A program made the position numbers and the translations under genes. Below the pieces are notes generated by a model. That model was not told the origin of the DNA. It searched no databases and saw only the letters and a program-made list of their open reading frames with translations. Shown piece after piece: positions 39,539 through 48,162 of a stretch of 64,000 nt of DNA (its first letter is position 1; every line of letters begins with the position of its first letter). Source of the stretch: Phenylobacterium sp. (GTDB lineage Bacteria; Pseudomonadota; Alphaproteobacteria; Caulobacterales; Caulobacteraceae); contig JAGOQB010000007.1 in the NCBI GenBank assembly GCA_017991675.1, forward strand, positions 1 through 64,000. Reading direction: 5' to 3'.

Positions 39539-41410
39539 TCAGCCCCCTCCGAGCGCCACGGCCGTGTGATAGACGATGAACGAGGCGAGGTAGGCCAGCG
39601 TCACCATGTAGACGAACATCACGGTCGGCCAGACCCAGCTGTTGGTTTCGCGCTTCACCACCCCCAGGGTCGGGGCGCACTGCGGCGCAAAGATGTACCA
39701 GGTCAGGAACGACAGGCCGGTGGCCAGCGACCAGTGGTTGGCCAGGGTCGTGGCCAGGGTCCCGATGTTGTTCTCGGCGTCGCCCACCGCATAGACGGTG
39801 CCCAGGGTGGCGACCGCCACCTCGCGCGCGGCCATGCCGGGGATCAGGGCGATCGACATTTGCCAGTTGAAGCCGATGGGGGCCAGGACCGGCTGGATGA
39901 AGTGGCCGATCATGCCGGCGAAGCTGTAGTCGATGGCCGGGCCGGTGGCGCCCTCCGGCGGATAGGGGAAGGTCGACAGCACCCAGATGATGATCATCAT
40001 CGGCAGGATGATGCGGCCGGCGCGGTTGATGAACATCTTGGCGCGCAGCAGCAGGTTGCGCAGCACGCTCTTGGGCTCGGGCAGCTTGTAGGTCGGCAGC
40101 TCCATCAGGAACGGCTCGACGGTGCTGCGCCAGAAGATCCGCCGGGTCACGAACGAGACCAGCAGGGCGCTGAGGATGCCGGTGGCGTAGAGCCCGAACA
40201 TCACCAGGCCCTGCAGGCTGAACAGGCCCCAGACCTGGGTGTTGGGAATGAACGCCCCGATGATCAGGGTGTAGACCGGGATCCGCGCCGAACAGGTCAT
40301 CAGCGGCGCGACCAGGATGGTGGTGATGCGGTCCGCCTTGGAGTCGATCACCCGCGTCGACATGATCCCGGGGATTGCGCAGGCGAACGACGACAGCAGC
40401 GGGATGAACGCGCGGCCATGCAGGCCGGCGCCGCCCATGATCTTGTCCATCAGGAACGCGGCCCGGGCCATGTAGCCGAGGTCCTCGAGCATGATGATGA
40501 AGAAGAACAGGATCAGGATCTGCGGCAGGAACACCAGCACGCTGCCGACCCCGGCGATCAGGCCGTCCGAGACCAGGCTGTGCAGCAATTCGTTGGGAAT
40601 GTACTGGCCGACCGCGACGCCCATCCAGCCGAAGGCGGCCTCGATGGCGTCCATGGCCGGGGTGGCCCAGGTGAACACCGCCTGGAACATCAGGAACAGC
40701 AGGCTGAGCAGGATGGCGAGGCCCGCCACCGGGTGCAGCAGCACCGCGTCGATCCGGCCGGTCCAGGTGTCGGGATGCTCGGGCGGGCGCACATAGGTGC
40801 GCACCAGGCGCTGGGCTTCGGCGTGGGCCTGGCGGATTTCGGCCGCGTTCGGTTCGCGCCAGACGTTGTCGGCGGCCAGGTGGCCGGCCTCGACCAGGGC
40901 GTCGACCTGGGCGAGCAGGTCGGAAATGCCGCGCTTGCGGGTGGCTACGGTGGTGACGATCGGAGCGCCGATCTCGCGCGAGAGGCCCTCGATGTCGATC
41001 CGCAGCCCCTGGCGCTGGGCGATGTCGTACATGTTGAGCGCCAGCACCATCGGCCGCCCGACCTGCTTCAGCTCCATGGCCAGGCGCAGCACCAGACGCA
41101 GATTGGTGGCGTCGGCCACGCAGACGACGATCTCGGGCGGCATCTCGCCGGCCAAGCGGCCGAGCACCGCGTCGCGGGTGACCGCCTCGTCCGGGCTGCG
41201 GGCGCGCAGCGAGTAGGTGCCGGGCAGGTCCAGCACCATCAGCTGGCGGCCGGCCGGCGAGGTGACTGCGCCTTCCTTCCGCTCGACGGTGACGCCGGCG
41301 TAGTTGGCGACCTTCTGGTGCGAGCCGGTCAGGGCGTTGAAGAGGGCGGTCTTGCCCGAGTTCGGATTGCCGACCAGAGCGACGCGGGCCGGGGACAGGG
41401 TCTGGTTCAT
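39539..41410 (-). CDS. feoB: Ferrous iron transporter FeoB
   Basis: FeoB is the inner-membrane Fe(II) importer with a cytosolic G domain. The 623-residue protein has the P-loop GNPNSGKTALFN (14-25), switch II DLPGTYSLRARS, and the NMYD guanine motif in VLALNMYDIA. The membrane part has the Gate motifs PLMTCSARIPVYTLIIGAF and WYIFAPQCAPTLGVVKRE. It is shorter than the 770-residue enterobacterial form but complete at both ends. It overlaps feoA by 4 nt and lies behind a Fur box. Confidence 0.93.
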   Translation of the reverse strand: MNQTLSPARVALVGNPNSGKTALFNALTGSHQKVANYAGVTVERKEGAVTSPAGRQLMVLDLPGTYSLRARSPDEAVTRDAVLGRLAGEMPPEIVVCVADATNLRLVLRLAMELKQVGRPMVLALNMYDIAQRQGLRIDIEGLSREIGAPIVTTVATRKRGISDLLAQVDALVEAGHLAADNVWREPNAAEIRQAHAEAQRLVRTYVRPPEHPDTWTGRIDAVLLHPVAGLAILLSLLFLMFQAVFTWATPAMDAIEAAFGWMGVAVGQYIPNELLHSLVSDGLIAGVGSVLVFLPQILILFFFIIMLEDLGYMARAAFLMDKIMGGAGLHGRAFIPLLSSFACAIPGIMSTRVIDSKADRITTILVAPLMTCSARIPVYTLIIGAFIPNTQVWGLFSLQGLVMFGLYATGILSALLVSFVTRRIFWRSTVEPFLMELPTYKLPEPKSVLRNLLLRAKMFINRAGRIILPMMIIIWVLSTFPYPPEGATGPAIDYSFAGMIGHFIQPVLAPIGFNWQMSIALIPGMAAREVAVATLGTVYAVGDAENNIGTLATTLANHWSLATGLSFLTWYIFAPQCAPTLGVVKRETNSWVWPTVMFVYMVTLAYLASFIVYHTAVALGGG

Positions 41411-41733
41411 GCCGGGCGCTTGCCCAGCAGCACATAGACGTCCTCGGCGTCGCGGCGGCGCAACGCTACGCGCATGTCGTCCAGCCGCACGGCGATCGGG
41501 TCGCGGCCGATGGCGCCTTCGTGGATCACCTCGATGTGGGCGCCCTCGACGAAGCCGAACTCCAGCAGCCGACGCTGCAGCTCCTCGACGCCGACGCCGT
41601 GCGCGGTCGAGTTCTGCTCGGCGCGGACCTCGAAGATGACCCCGGCGTCCCCGACGGACGCATCGCTCAGGCGCACGACGGCGCCCGCCGTGGCGGCTCC
41701 AACGGCCACCGGCCGGGTCGAGATATTGTTCAT
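41407..41733 (-). CDS. feoA: Ferrous iron transport protein FeoA
   Basis: The 108-residue protein is an SH3-like FeoA domain: LQRRLLEFGFVEGAHIEVIHEGAIGRDPIAVRLDDMRVALRRRDAEDVYV. It assists FeoB. ATG at 41733 is chosen because the longer frame (from 41772) would translate the Fur box. Its stop overlaps the feoB start as ATGA. Confidence 0.9.
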   Translation of the reverse strand: MNNISTRPVAVGAATAGAVVRLSDASVGDAGVIFEVRAEQNSTAHGVGVEELQRRLLEFGFVEGAHIEVIHEGAIGRDPIAVRLDDMRVALRRRDAEDVYVLLGKRPA

Positions 41734-41757
41734 CCAGAGATCCCTACGCGCACTCTT

Positions 41758-41776
41758 GAGAATGATTATCATTTGG
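41758..41776 (-). promoter_or_regulatory. Fur box of the feoAB operon
   Basis: GAGAATGATTATCATTTGG contains a perfect 13-nt palindrome AATGATTATCATT (41761-41773), matching the classic 19-bp Fur consensus in most positions. It lies 25 nt upstream of the feoA start. Iron repression by Fur is the expected control. Confidence 0.88.
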
Positions 41777-41887
41777 CCGCGGCCCCGTCGAGAGCTTTGC
41801 CGATTTCACGGGCAGGGGCGCGGGCTTCGCGCGGGGGGCGGCTAGCCTTCGCCGCCGCCGCTTGATAAACGGTTCGCCCTCACGCGT

Positions 41888-41926
41888 GCGGGCGTGGTGA
41901 AACTGGTAGACGCGCCGGACTCAAAA
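41888..41926 (+). pseudogene. Broken 5' half of tRNA-Leu(CAA): left attachment scar
   Basis: GCGGGCG (41888-41894) begins the acceptor stem. The D arm and the 5' side of the anticodon stem (CCGGA) and loop CTCAAAA follow, and the sequence then departs (GGCGATG). It matches the intact tRNA-Leu at 49972 across the 5' half except two T-to-C changes. The 27 nt upstream (GCTTGATAAA, TCGCCCTCAC) also match the intact gene's upstream region. No 3' half follows, so it cannot be a working tRNA. The integrase gene starts 325 nt downstream, so this is the probable attL. Confidence 0.8.
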
Positions 41927-42250
41927 GGCGATGTCTTCAGGAAAATGCTTTAAAATCAAACATTTATGCGGAATTTGGCATTTCACATGTCTTGCACATG
42001 TTGCCGCTTTTCGCGGCCTGATCGGCTCAAGGTCCGATAAGCGGGCGCAGAAGTCCGATAATCCGCCGCTGCGTCTCTCGTATCGGACTTTTCGACGCAT
42101 AAGTGCTTGGCAGGAAACAGGCTGGCTTGAGCGAGCGCTTGCACAGTTTGTTGCACATGGCCGTTCGGCCGGGCGCCGAGCCGTAGGCTTACGCGCCCGG
42201 CCTCTCGATCGAGCCGCGGTAGACCTGTTCGTTCGTCGGAGGGCAGGTCG

Positions 42251-43582
42251 ATGACGACGCGGACCCCATCGGCCGCGGCCGAGAGCCACACGATCATGGA
42301 CGGGCGCGTGCACGTCTATCGGCGGCCCAACACCCGCTACTGGCAGTGCTCGGTGTTCCTGGGCGGCCGCAATCATCGCGTCACGACCCGGCAAGACAAC
42401 ATTGTGCTCGCGCTGGAGTTCGCACGGGACTGGTCGCTCGATCGGTTCGCTGAGGATCGCGTCCGACGGCGCGGCGGGCAGGTCGTGGAGGCTGCTGACG
42501 CGGCGCCTGCGCTTGCCGAACCCGATCGCCGGACCGCCCATGTGCGTCGGCGCGCTGGTGTTCGGACCTTCCGAGAGGCGGCCAGCGCCTTCGTTTCGGA
42601 ATACGAGATCATGACGCTCGGCGAGCGGAACGCCGAGCACGTTGCCTCGAAGTCCAGGCACCTGGACCTCTACCTGCTTCCGTTCTTCGGCGATTGCGGC
42701 CTGGACGAGGTGACCGCCGGCCGCATCCAGGAATACAGGGTCCATCGCCTCAAGCCGCCAGCCGGCCCTGAGGGGCGCGCTCGCGCGCCCAAGGGCCGTA
42801 AGCGCGTCTTCAAGAGGCCGGCGCGCAGCACCCTGCACAAGGAACTGGTGACGCTTCGCCAGGTGCTGAAGAGCGCCAATCGAAAGGGCTGGATCTCGGC
42901 CCTGCCGGACATGTCGGCGCCCTACAAGGCCTCAGGCAAGGTCTCGCACCGCGCCTGGTTTTCGCCCGAGGAGTACAAACGTCTCTACGAGGCGACGCGC
43001 GAACGCGCCAGGAACCCGAAGAACGAGCGCTGGCGCGGCGAGTGCGAGCAATTCCACGACTACGTGCTTTTCATGGTCAACACCGGGCTGCGGCCCGATG
43101 AGGCCTGCCGCCTGGAGTTTCGCGACGTCCAGGTCGTGGTGGATGACAACACCGGCGAGCGCATCCTCGAGATCGAGGTGCGCGGCAAGCGCGGCGTCGG
43201 TTTCTGCAAGAGCATGCCGGGCGCGGTGCTGCCGTTCCAGCGGGTGAAGAAGCGCAAAGACGGCAAGCCGACCGACCTAGTGTTCGGGAAGGTGCAGCGC
43301 GAGCTACTGAACGCCGTCCTTCACGAGCTCGCCCTGAAGACCGATCGCGACGGCAATCCGCGCACGGCCTACAGTCTGCGCCACACCTACATCTGCCTGC
43401 GGCTGATGGAGGGCGCCGACATCTACCAGATCGCCAAGAACTGCCGGACGAGCGTGGAGATGATCGAGAAGTTCTACGCAACCCACATCAAGAACACCCT
43501 TGATGCAGCGGCGATCAATGTGCGGAAGAAACCCAAACCGCGGAAGGGACCTTCCGCGGCCAGGGCGCTGGCGAACGCCTAA
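42251..43582 (+). CDS. Tyrosine-type site-specific integrase
   Basis: The 443-residue recombinase has an N-terminal SAM-like arm domain (about 105-225) and a catalytic domain (235-420). The catalytic set is visible: Arg281 in NTGLRPDEACRL, a lysine in VRGKRGVG (about 312-314), Arg377-His378 in TAYSLRHTYI, and nucleophile Tyr409 in MIEKFYATH. The usual first His of the H-x-x-R box is Tyr/Ser here, a known variant of the YSLRHT subgroup. It lies next to the tRNA-Leu 5' fragment and should catalyse excision and integration of the island. An alternative start is Met16. Confidence 0.9.
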   Translation: MTTRTPSAAAESHTIMDGRVHVYRRPNTRYWQCSVFLGGRNHRVTTRQDNIVLALEFARDWSLDRFAEDRVRRRGGQVVEAADAAPALAEPDRRTAHVRRRAGVRTFREAASAFVSEYEIMTLGERNAEHVASKSRHLDLYLLPFFGDCGLDEVTAGRIQEYRVHRLKPPAGPEGRARAPKGRKRVFKRPARSTLHKELVTLRQVLKSANRKGWISALPDMSAPYKASGKVSHRAWFSPEEYKRLYEATRERARNPKNERWRGECEQFHDYVLFMVNTGLRPDEACRLEFRDVQVVVDDNTGERILEIEVRGKRGVGFCKSMPGAVLPFQRVKKRKDGKPTDLVFGKVQRELLNAVLHELALKTDRDGNPRTAYSLRHTYICLRLMEGADIYQIAKNCRTSVEMIEKFYATHIKNTLDAAAINVRKKPKPRKGPSAARALANA

Positions 43583-43672
43583 GCGCCAGGATGCGAACGC
43601 GACGCTGACGATGTCTGACGTGTTTCGTCAGAGACGCCCAGAACGCCCGCGGGTGCTGACCAAGCTGGTGGG

Positions 43673-44746
43673 CTAGGCAAAAAAGCCATCCAGCAGGTGA
43701 TGATCAAGCGGCGCGATCGCGTCGACGGGAGCGAGATACTGCTTCATGCCGTCGAAGACCCTGTCGAGATCCAGGAGGTCGGCATCGGTGTAGATCAGGG
43801 CGTAGACGCCGTGCTCTCGGAAGAAGGCCTTATGTTTCGCCATCTCGCGTTCAAAATTGCCTCGCGCGATATCGTTCACTTCTGCCTGTGTCAGGGCGGC
43901 GATGCCGGTGAGGCGTCCATGCGTCGACCATGGAGAGAGCTCAAACCCGACCTTGCGCATCGTGAACGGGTCTACGATGCAGAAGTCCAGGCGGTAGCGG
44001 TGCGCAGCTGCAGTGCCGCCATATCGGAACTCCGGGATCAAAAGCGGGACGCTCTCGGGCACGGCCGCCGCGCGAACGTATGCGACATAGCGCTCGGCAA
44101 TCCCACGCTCGTGCGGCGAGAACGAGGCGCGCACAAGGACGTTCTTGAAGAACGTGAGGTAGTCGTCGACTTGCCGAAACGTGATCCTATCCGGGTCGCC
44201 AGGCACGACCAGGCCGGTCCGCAGGACGTGGCCGATCGTCCAGTAGAGTTTCGGGAAGTGGCGGATCTCGCTTCGGTCGTTGCACCACTCCAACCGGTCT
44301 TCACGCCAAATCGGCGTGACCAACAGCCCGTAGTGGGCGCGGTTCTGACCGATCCAGACCTCCGATTCCTCAAGGGGCGGCCGCTTCCGGCTCAACTCAG
44401 CGAAATGCTTCAGATAGGAGCGCTTCAGGAACAACAGGAAGTAGGCTTGAGCCGCCTTCGAGGCCCGAAACTTCTCGAAGTTGCGGCGGTTCGCATCCGG
44501 GCGAGGCGCATCGACTGGCGACATCGCCCGCTTGAAGCCACGCATATAAAGCATGACGTACTGCTCGGGCGAAAGGATCACCTCGTGGTGGAGATCAATG
44601 AACTGAGCCGCCTTGCCACCGATTGTCGCGTTCAGGGAAGCCTGGGACGCGATCTCTGTCTCTTCGAGAACCTGAGGCAGCATCGCTGCCAGGTCAGCGT
44701 CCATCTTTCCGATCAGGTTTGCGCGCGCGCGAGTGGCAGCATCCAT
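43673..44746 (-). CDS. Unknown 357-residue protein with a nuclease-like C-terminal motif
   Basis: No family is recognised. The N-terminal two thirds are helical (QYVMLYMRGFKRAMSP, AYFLLFLKRSYLKHFAEL). The C-terminal third has LIPEFRYGG..HRYRLDFCIVDP and then KVGFELSPWSTHG, giving Asp254 and Glu269-Leu-Ser. This order resembles the D...ExK core of PD-(D/E)XK nucleases with Ser in place of Lys; a downstream basic helix (EMAKHKAFFREHG) could supply the lysine. It lies between the integrase and the restriction operon, 198 nt downstream of the last operon gene, and may act with that system. The nuclease idea is inference. Confidence 0.55.
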   Translation of the reverse strand: MDAATRARANLIGKMDADLAAMLPQVLEETEIASQASLNATIGGKAAQFIDLHHEVILSPEQYVMLYMRGFKRAMSPVDAPRPDANRRNFEKFRASKAAQAYFLLFLKRSYLKHFAELSRKRPPLEESEVWIGQNRAHYGLLVTPIWREDRLEWCNDRSEIRHFPKLYWTIGHVLRTGLVVPGDPDRITFRQVDDYLTFFKNVLVRASFSPHERGIAERYVAYVRAAAVPESVPLLIPEFRYGGTAAAHRYRLDFCIVDPFTMRKVGFELSPWSTHGRLTGIAALTQAEVNDIARGNFEREMAKHKAFFREHGVYALIYTDADLLDLDRVFDGMKQYLAPVDAIAPLDHHLLDGFFA

Positions 44747-44944
44747 ACCCAGCCGCCCCTTTGGTCAGGCCCCAAAGCCCTCAAGATTACCGCGATTCCC
44801 TTGGCGCTCACGGGCGGCCTGCTGCGCGAAGGTCGCCCCTGGTCCTCGTCGTTGAGGTCCGGGCCCGTAGCGCTCCGCCGTCGGCAGCCCAACCCTAAGG
44901 CCGAAGGTCGCCGTCAGATCGTAGGAGCGGACCGTGCCAGATGC

Positions 44945-45430
44945 TCATCGCGAATGCTGTCGAGGCCGCGCCGGCAGAATTGGCGTTAGGTGCGGCGCGA
45001 TGGCGAGCCAGAGCGGGCCGCACTCGCGCGCCCACCAATCCTGCTGATGCCTGAGGCAGACCGGATGCCTGGCTCTTTGGACGCCCCGCCCATGATTCAC
45101 GGGGTGGCGGGTGACGATCACCGGCGCCCAGCCGAACTGGTCACCGGTGATGTCGATGGTCAGCCCGTTCCACTCCAGCCAAGCGTGGGAGGCCTGCCAT
45201 CCTCCGATGTCCTCGTTAGCGTCCTGGCTCACGTAGTCAGGCCTGATGCTAAGATGGTCGATTAGATAGCGTCCCAGGAGTTCAGTGGCGTGCCCACAGG
45301 CCCCGCGCGGAAAGGGGATGAATTTCTCCGCCCAGGGCTTTGGCCCTGCGGCGTCGATGGCGGCGCGAAAATTACGGACAGCTTGCTCAACCTCCGCGTC
45401 GGAAGGGACCTGCTGGGGAGCGGCGGCCAT
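44945..45430 (-). CDS. Cys/His/Asp (papain- or transglutaminase-like) protein of the restriction operon
   Basis: The 161-residue protein has a candidate catalytic triad: Cys45 in RGACGHATELLGRYL, His82 in QASHAWLEWNG, and Asp93 in LTIDITGDQFG. That spacing and context (C at a helix start, then H-A-W-L-E, then D-I-T) are typical of transglutaminase-like and papain-like cysteine enzymes. ATG at 45430 overlaps the GIY-YIG stop by one base. It is the last gene of the five-gene overlapping operon. A peptidase or amidase in a restriction operon is unusual, and its substrate is unknown. Confidence 0.65.
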   Translation of the reverse strand: MAAAPQQVPSDAEVEQAVRNFRAAIDAAGPKPWAEKFIPFPRGACGHATELLGRYLIDHLSIRPDYVSQDANEDIGGWQASHAWLEWNGLTIDITGDQFGWAPVIVTRHPVNHGRGVQRARHPVCLRHQQDWWARECGPLWLAIAPHLTPILPARPRQHSR

Positions 45431-46167
45431 CAGCTCTCCGCGTCCTCGTCGCCCTCGGTTGCGACGGAGGCGGCGCCGCCGAGCGCCTGGTATCGCCGCT
45501 CCGAGAGCCACTGCATGCGTTTGGCCTGGGTCAGCAGCACACGCCGCAATCCCCCTTGGACCTCTCGCTCCGAGATCACCTGGGCCAGGCGCGAAATGAT
45601 CAGGGCCCGGCGCGCCAGCCGAAAGTCGGGGTGCCGCCGAAGCTCGAAGACCCGATCGGACACCACGCGGGCGCGAAACGAGGGCGGCGCGGTCACCGTC
45701 ACCGCGCCGACAGGCGGGTCCTTCTCGTTCAAGATCGCCTTGAAGCGTGAGCGTTCGACGGCCTCCTCGGTGATGAGCCGCTCGAGGGCGTTCAGCTTGG
45801 CCTTGGCCGCGGCGTCCTTCTTGTTCACGCCCTCGAGCTCGGGGAGCGGCCAGACCTCTATGTCAAGGACCTCGAAGGGATCCAAGACCGACATCGCCAC
45901 CGCGTCGGTGCGCTGATTGGTCAGGTGCCGGCGGATGCGCACACGAACCCGCTCCCGGGTCTGGCCGACGTAGATCGGCTCCCCATCGTAGTCAAAGAAG
46001 GCGTAAACGCCCCACTGGTAGTCGCCAACCTTCATGGAACCTCCGCTCGGATCGGCGAAGGGCGAGTCGAGAAAGCGGGCTAGCTGGGTGCGAAGGTCGT
46101 CGGTTTCGAACGGCGGGACATTGGTCGCATCCGGATCCCGGGGAAAGAGCTCGCGGGGGTCAGACAC
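45430..46167 (-). CDS. GIY-YIG nuclease of the restriction-modification operon
   Basis: The 245-residue protein has a GIY-YIG domain at about 50-140. It shows GVY (53-55), YVG (66-68) in EPIYVGQTRERVRVRIRRHL with the catalytic arginine cluster, and a later glutamate in ALERLITEEAVE. The remaining C-terminal part is helical and basic (FRLARRALIISRLAQVISEREVQ). It starts at GTG and overlaps the PD-(D/E)XK gene by 8 nt. It might be a second restriction nuclease, a repair-type nicking enzyme like Vsr, or a defence partner. Confidence 0.78.
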   Translation of the reverse strand: MSDPRELFPRDPDATNVPPFETDDLRTQLARFLDSPFADPSGGSMKVGDYQWGVYAFFDYDGEPIYVGQTRERVRVRIRRHLTNQRTDAVAMSVLDPFEVLDIEVWPLPELEGVNKKDAAAKAKLNALERLITEEAVERSRFKAILNEKDPPVGAVTVTAPPSFRARVVSDRVFELRRHPDFRLARRALIISRLAQVISEREVQGGLRRVLLTQAKRMQWLSERRYQALGGAASVATEGDEDAES

Positions 46168-47020
46168 GGCGCATCGCGGTCATGTCGGACGCGTGCTGCA
46201 CGACGCCTGCGCGACGGATGGTCGTGCGGCGGAAGCGCTCTTCGTCAGAGCCGGATAGCTCGAAGTCGACGTAATGGACCTCCTCGTCGAGGCCGCCGAA
46301 CGCGGCATGAAACGCCGCGAGCAGTTCGACGCCGTCGAGCGATTGGGCCGTCGCGAGGGGCTTCTCGTGCGTCGGGATGTCAGCGGGGAGAACGTAGAGA
46401 CAGGGCGGCGGGGTCTCGAAGGGGCCAAGGCGCGTCAGTCGTGTGGCTTCCGGAAGGCTTTTGAGCTTCGGACAGGGGCGGCCGATCGTACCGCAAATCA
46501 TGTCCCAGATGACGAGACCATCGACGCGCTGGTTGCGGGCGATCATCTCGGCGCCCAGACGCGTGTGCAGGCCCGACCAGGCGTTCCGCCGCGGATCTGC
46601 GCCGACATTGGTGCAGAGGCTCCAAGTGATGAACTCGTCGGCTTCGGGCGGTCGCTCGAAAATGGTCGTGTTGGCGCCGTCCAGGCAGCCCTTGAGGTCG
46701 ATCACCGCGGTGCGTCCGCTCTTCAGTCGCACATAGTAGTCGTTGCGGGCGCCAGCCTTGGTCCGATCCCAGCCCTGGATATGGCCGCCGTCCTCCATGT
46801 GGTTGAGGACGTGCTGAACAAACTCCCGCTTCCCCCTCATGGTCGCCGAGAATTCGCCGCGCACCTTCTCGATGGCGCCGCGAAAAATGGGCGAGCGATA
46901 GAAGTCCTTCTCCCCCAGGCCATGGTCGCCCAGCAGGTGAGCCTGTGTCTTGAGGACCTCGGCGAACCGTTCGATCTCGGCTCGGAGCTGAGGGTCCTGC
47001 TCGCAGGGGATGACGTTCAC
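46160..47020 (-). CDS. Probable type II restriction endonuclease (PD-(D/E)XK-like)
   Basis: This 286-residue protein follows the methyltransferase with a 4-nt GTGA overlap. Asp94 in ARNDYYVRLKSG and Asp108-Leu-Lys110 in RTAVIDLKGCLDG form a D-x13-D-x-K core on two adjacent strands, the standard nuclease signature. The rest is helical N-terminus and a beta-rich C-terminus (VDGLVIWDMICGTIGRPCP). No named restriction enzyme is recognised, so the recognition sequence is open. The position makes the restriction role likely. Confidence 0.7.
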   Translation of the reverse strand: MNVIPCEQDPQLRAEIERFAEVLKTQAHLLGDHGLGEKDFYRSPIFRGAIEKVRGEFSATMRGKREFVQHVLNHMEDGGHIQGWDRTKAGARNDYYVRLKSGRTAVIDLKGCLDGANTTIFERPPEADEFITWSLCTNVGADPRRNAWSGLHTRLGAEMIARNQRVDGLVIWDMICGTIGRPCPKLKSLPEATRLTRLGPFETPPPCLYVLPADIPTHEKPLATAQSLDGVELLAAFHAAFGGLDEEVHYVDFELSGSDEERFRRTTIRRAGVVQHASDMTAMRRV

Positions 47021-48162
47021 GCTGCCCGCCGCGCCGTCTCGCCGAGCCCGAGCAAGGGCTCAAAAATGTGCTCGGCCAGGTGCCGCACAACATCGACCGC
47101 CACGCCGTCGCCTGTCAGATGATAGGCCTCGTTGTAGTTGCGCGGCAGTTTGTACTCGTCGGGCAACCCCATCAGCCGGGCGGTTTCACGTGCGGAGATC
47201 AGGCGGGTCCGAACCTTGGGGCCGTCGACGACGATGATGACCTGACGGCTGGAGCCGCCGGCCGGCGTACGGAGGCAGCCGGCGACGTCATCGAACCGGA
47301 CCTCGGTGCGCTGCACCTTGGCACCCGCCTCATCCTGGCGCGTCCGGCGATAGATGCCGCCCACCATCCGGCGGCCGGCGCGCTTGGCGGCTTCGACCTT
47401 CGCCAGGTTGATCGGCGACATCATGCCCAGCACCTGCCGAGTTTCGGCCGGCGAGTGCCACTCGACGCTGGTCGGCGCCTCCTCGATGACGTCGGCGAAG
47501 GTGGAATTGCGCCGGGGAGGTGAGGGGATGTTCCACCACACCATCCTGCGTCGCGCCGTCTTGCTGACCCCCTCGATCGCCCGGCAGAGGCCTGGTGTAT
47601 GGAAGGGCGCGATCGGCCCCGGCGACAGCAGCGCGTCGTCTACGACCACGTCCTCATGCACGCCGATGATGAAGAGCCGCGGGCGCGACTGTGGAACGAA
47701 GAGCGCGGCGTTGATGACCAGGGCGCCATAACGGTAGCCGGCGTCGGCGAATGTCTTGCAGATCGCTTCAAAGTCCCGGCCGCCATGCGACGTCAGCGTG
47801 CCACAGACATTCTCGAGCGCGATGATCTTCGGCGCGCGGCCATCCGCCATCAGCGACTTCATCACGTCCCAGAACGGGTAGAAGGTTCCCGAGCGCTCTC
47901 CCTTGAGGCCGGCGCCGCCGCCTGCCAGGGACAGGTCCTGGCAAGGGAAGGATCCCCAGGCGAGGTCGGCAACGCCGGGGAGATCGTCCAGAGCGACCTC
48001 CCGGACGTCGCCGATCTTAAGCTCGCCTGTACAGTCCCAATTGGCTTGGTAGGTCAGGCCTTTCTTGTGGTCGAAGTCGTTGGCGAACAGGCAGGTCCAA
48101 CCTTGGCCAAGCCCCGCGCGCGCCATGCCGCCGCCGGCGAAGAACTCGTAGAACTTAGGCAT
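47017..48162 (-). CDS. DNA (cytosine-5-)-methyltransferase
   Basis: The 381-residue C5 methyltransferase has motif I FAGGGMARAGLG (8-19), the catalytic Cys74 in GSFPCQDLSLAG (motif IV), ALENVCGTL (motif VI), and PQSRPRLFIIGV (motif VIII). A variable target-recognition region spans about residues 190-300, and the closing motifs IX/X have RLISARETARLMGLPDEY and YHLTGDGVAVDVVRHLAE. All essential motifs are present. It overlaps the RHH gene by 8 nt and the nuclease gene by 4 nt, so stoichiometry is set by coupled translation. Confidence 0.92.
   Translation of the reverse strand: MPKFYEFFAGGGMARAGLGQGWTCLFANDFDHKKGLTYQANWDCTGELKIGDVREVALDDLPGVADLAWGSFPCQDLSLAGGGAGLKGERSGTFYPFWDVMKSLMADGRAPKIIALENVCGTLTSHGGRDFEAICKTFADAGYRYGALVINAALFVPQSRPRLFIIGVHEDVVVDDALLSPGPIAPFHTPGLCRAIEGVSKTARRRMVWWNIPSPPRRNSTFADVIEEAPTSVEWHSPAETRQVLGMMSPINLAKVEAAKRAGRRMVGGIYRRTRQDEAGAKVQRTEVRFDDVAGCLRTPAGGSSRQVIIVVDGPKVRTRLISARETARLMGLPDEYKLPRNYNEAYHLTGDGVAVDVVRHLAEHIFEPLLGLGETARRAA

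Noticed and set aside
39566-41437. 623-codon frame opposite feoB
   Set aside because: It is the same length as feoB but in antisense and of low complexity. The Fur box and overlap with feoA support the minus-strand gene.
41888-41926. A second working tRNA-Leu
   Set aside because: The sequence leaves the tRNA after the anticodon loop and has no 3' anticodon stem, variable arm, T arm or acceptor partner.
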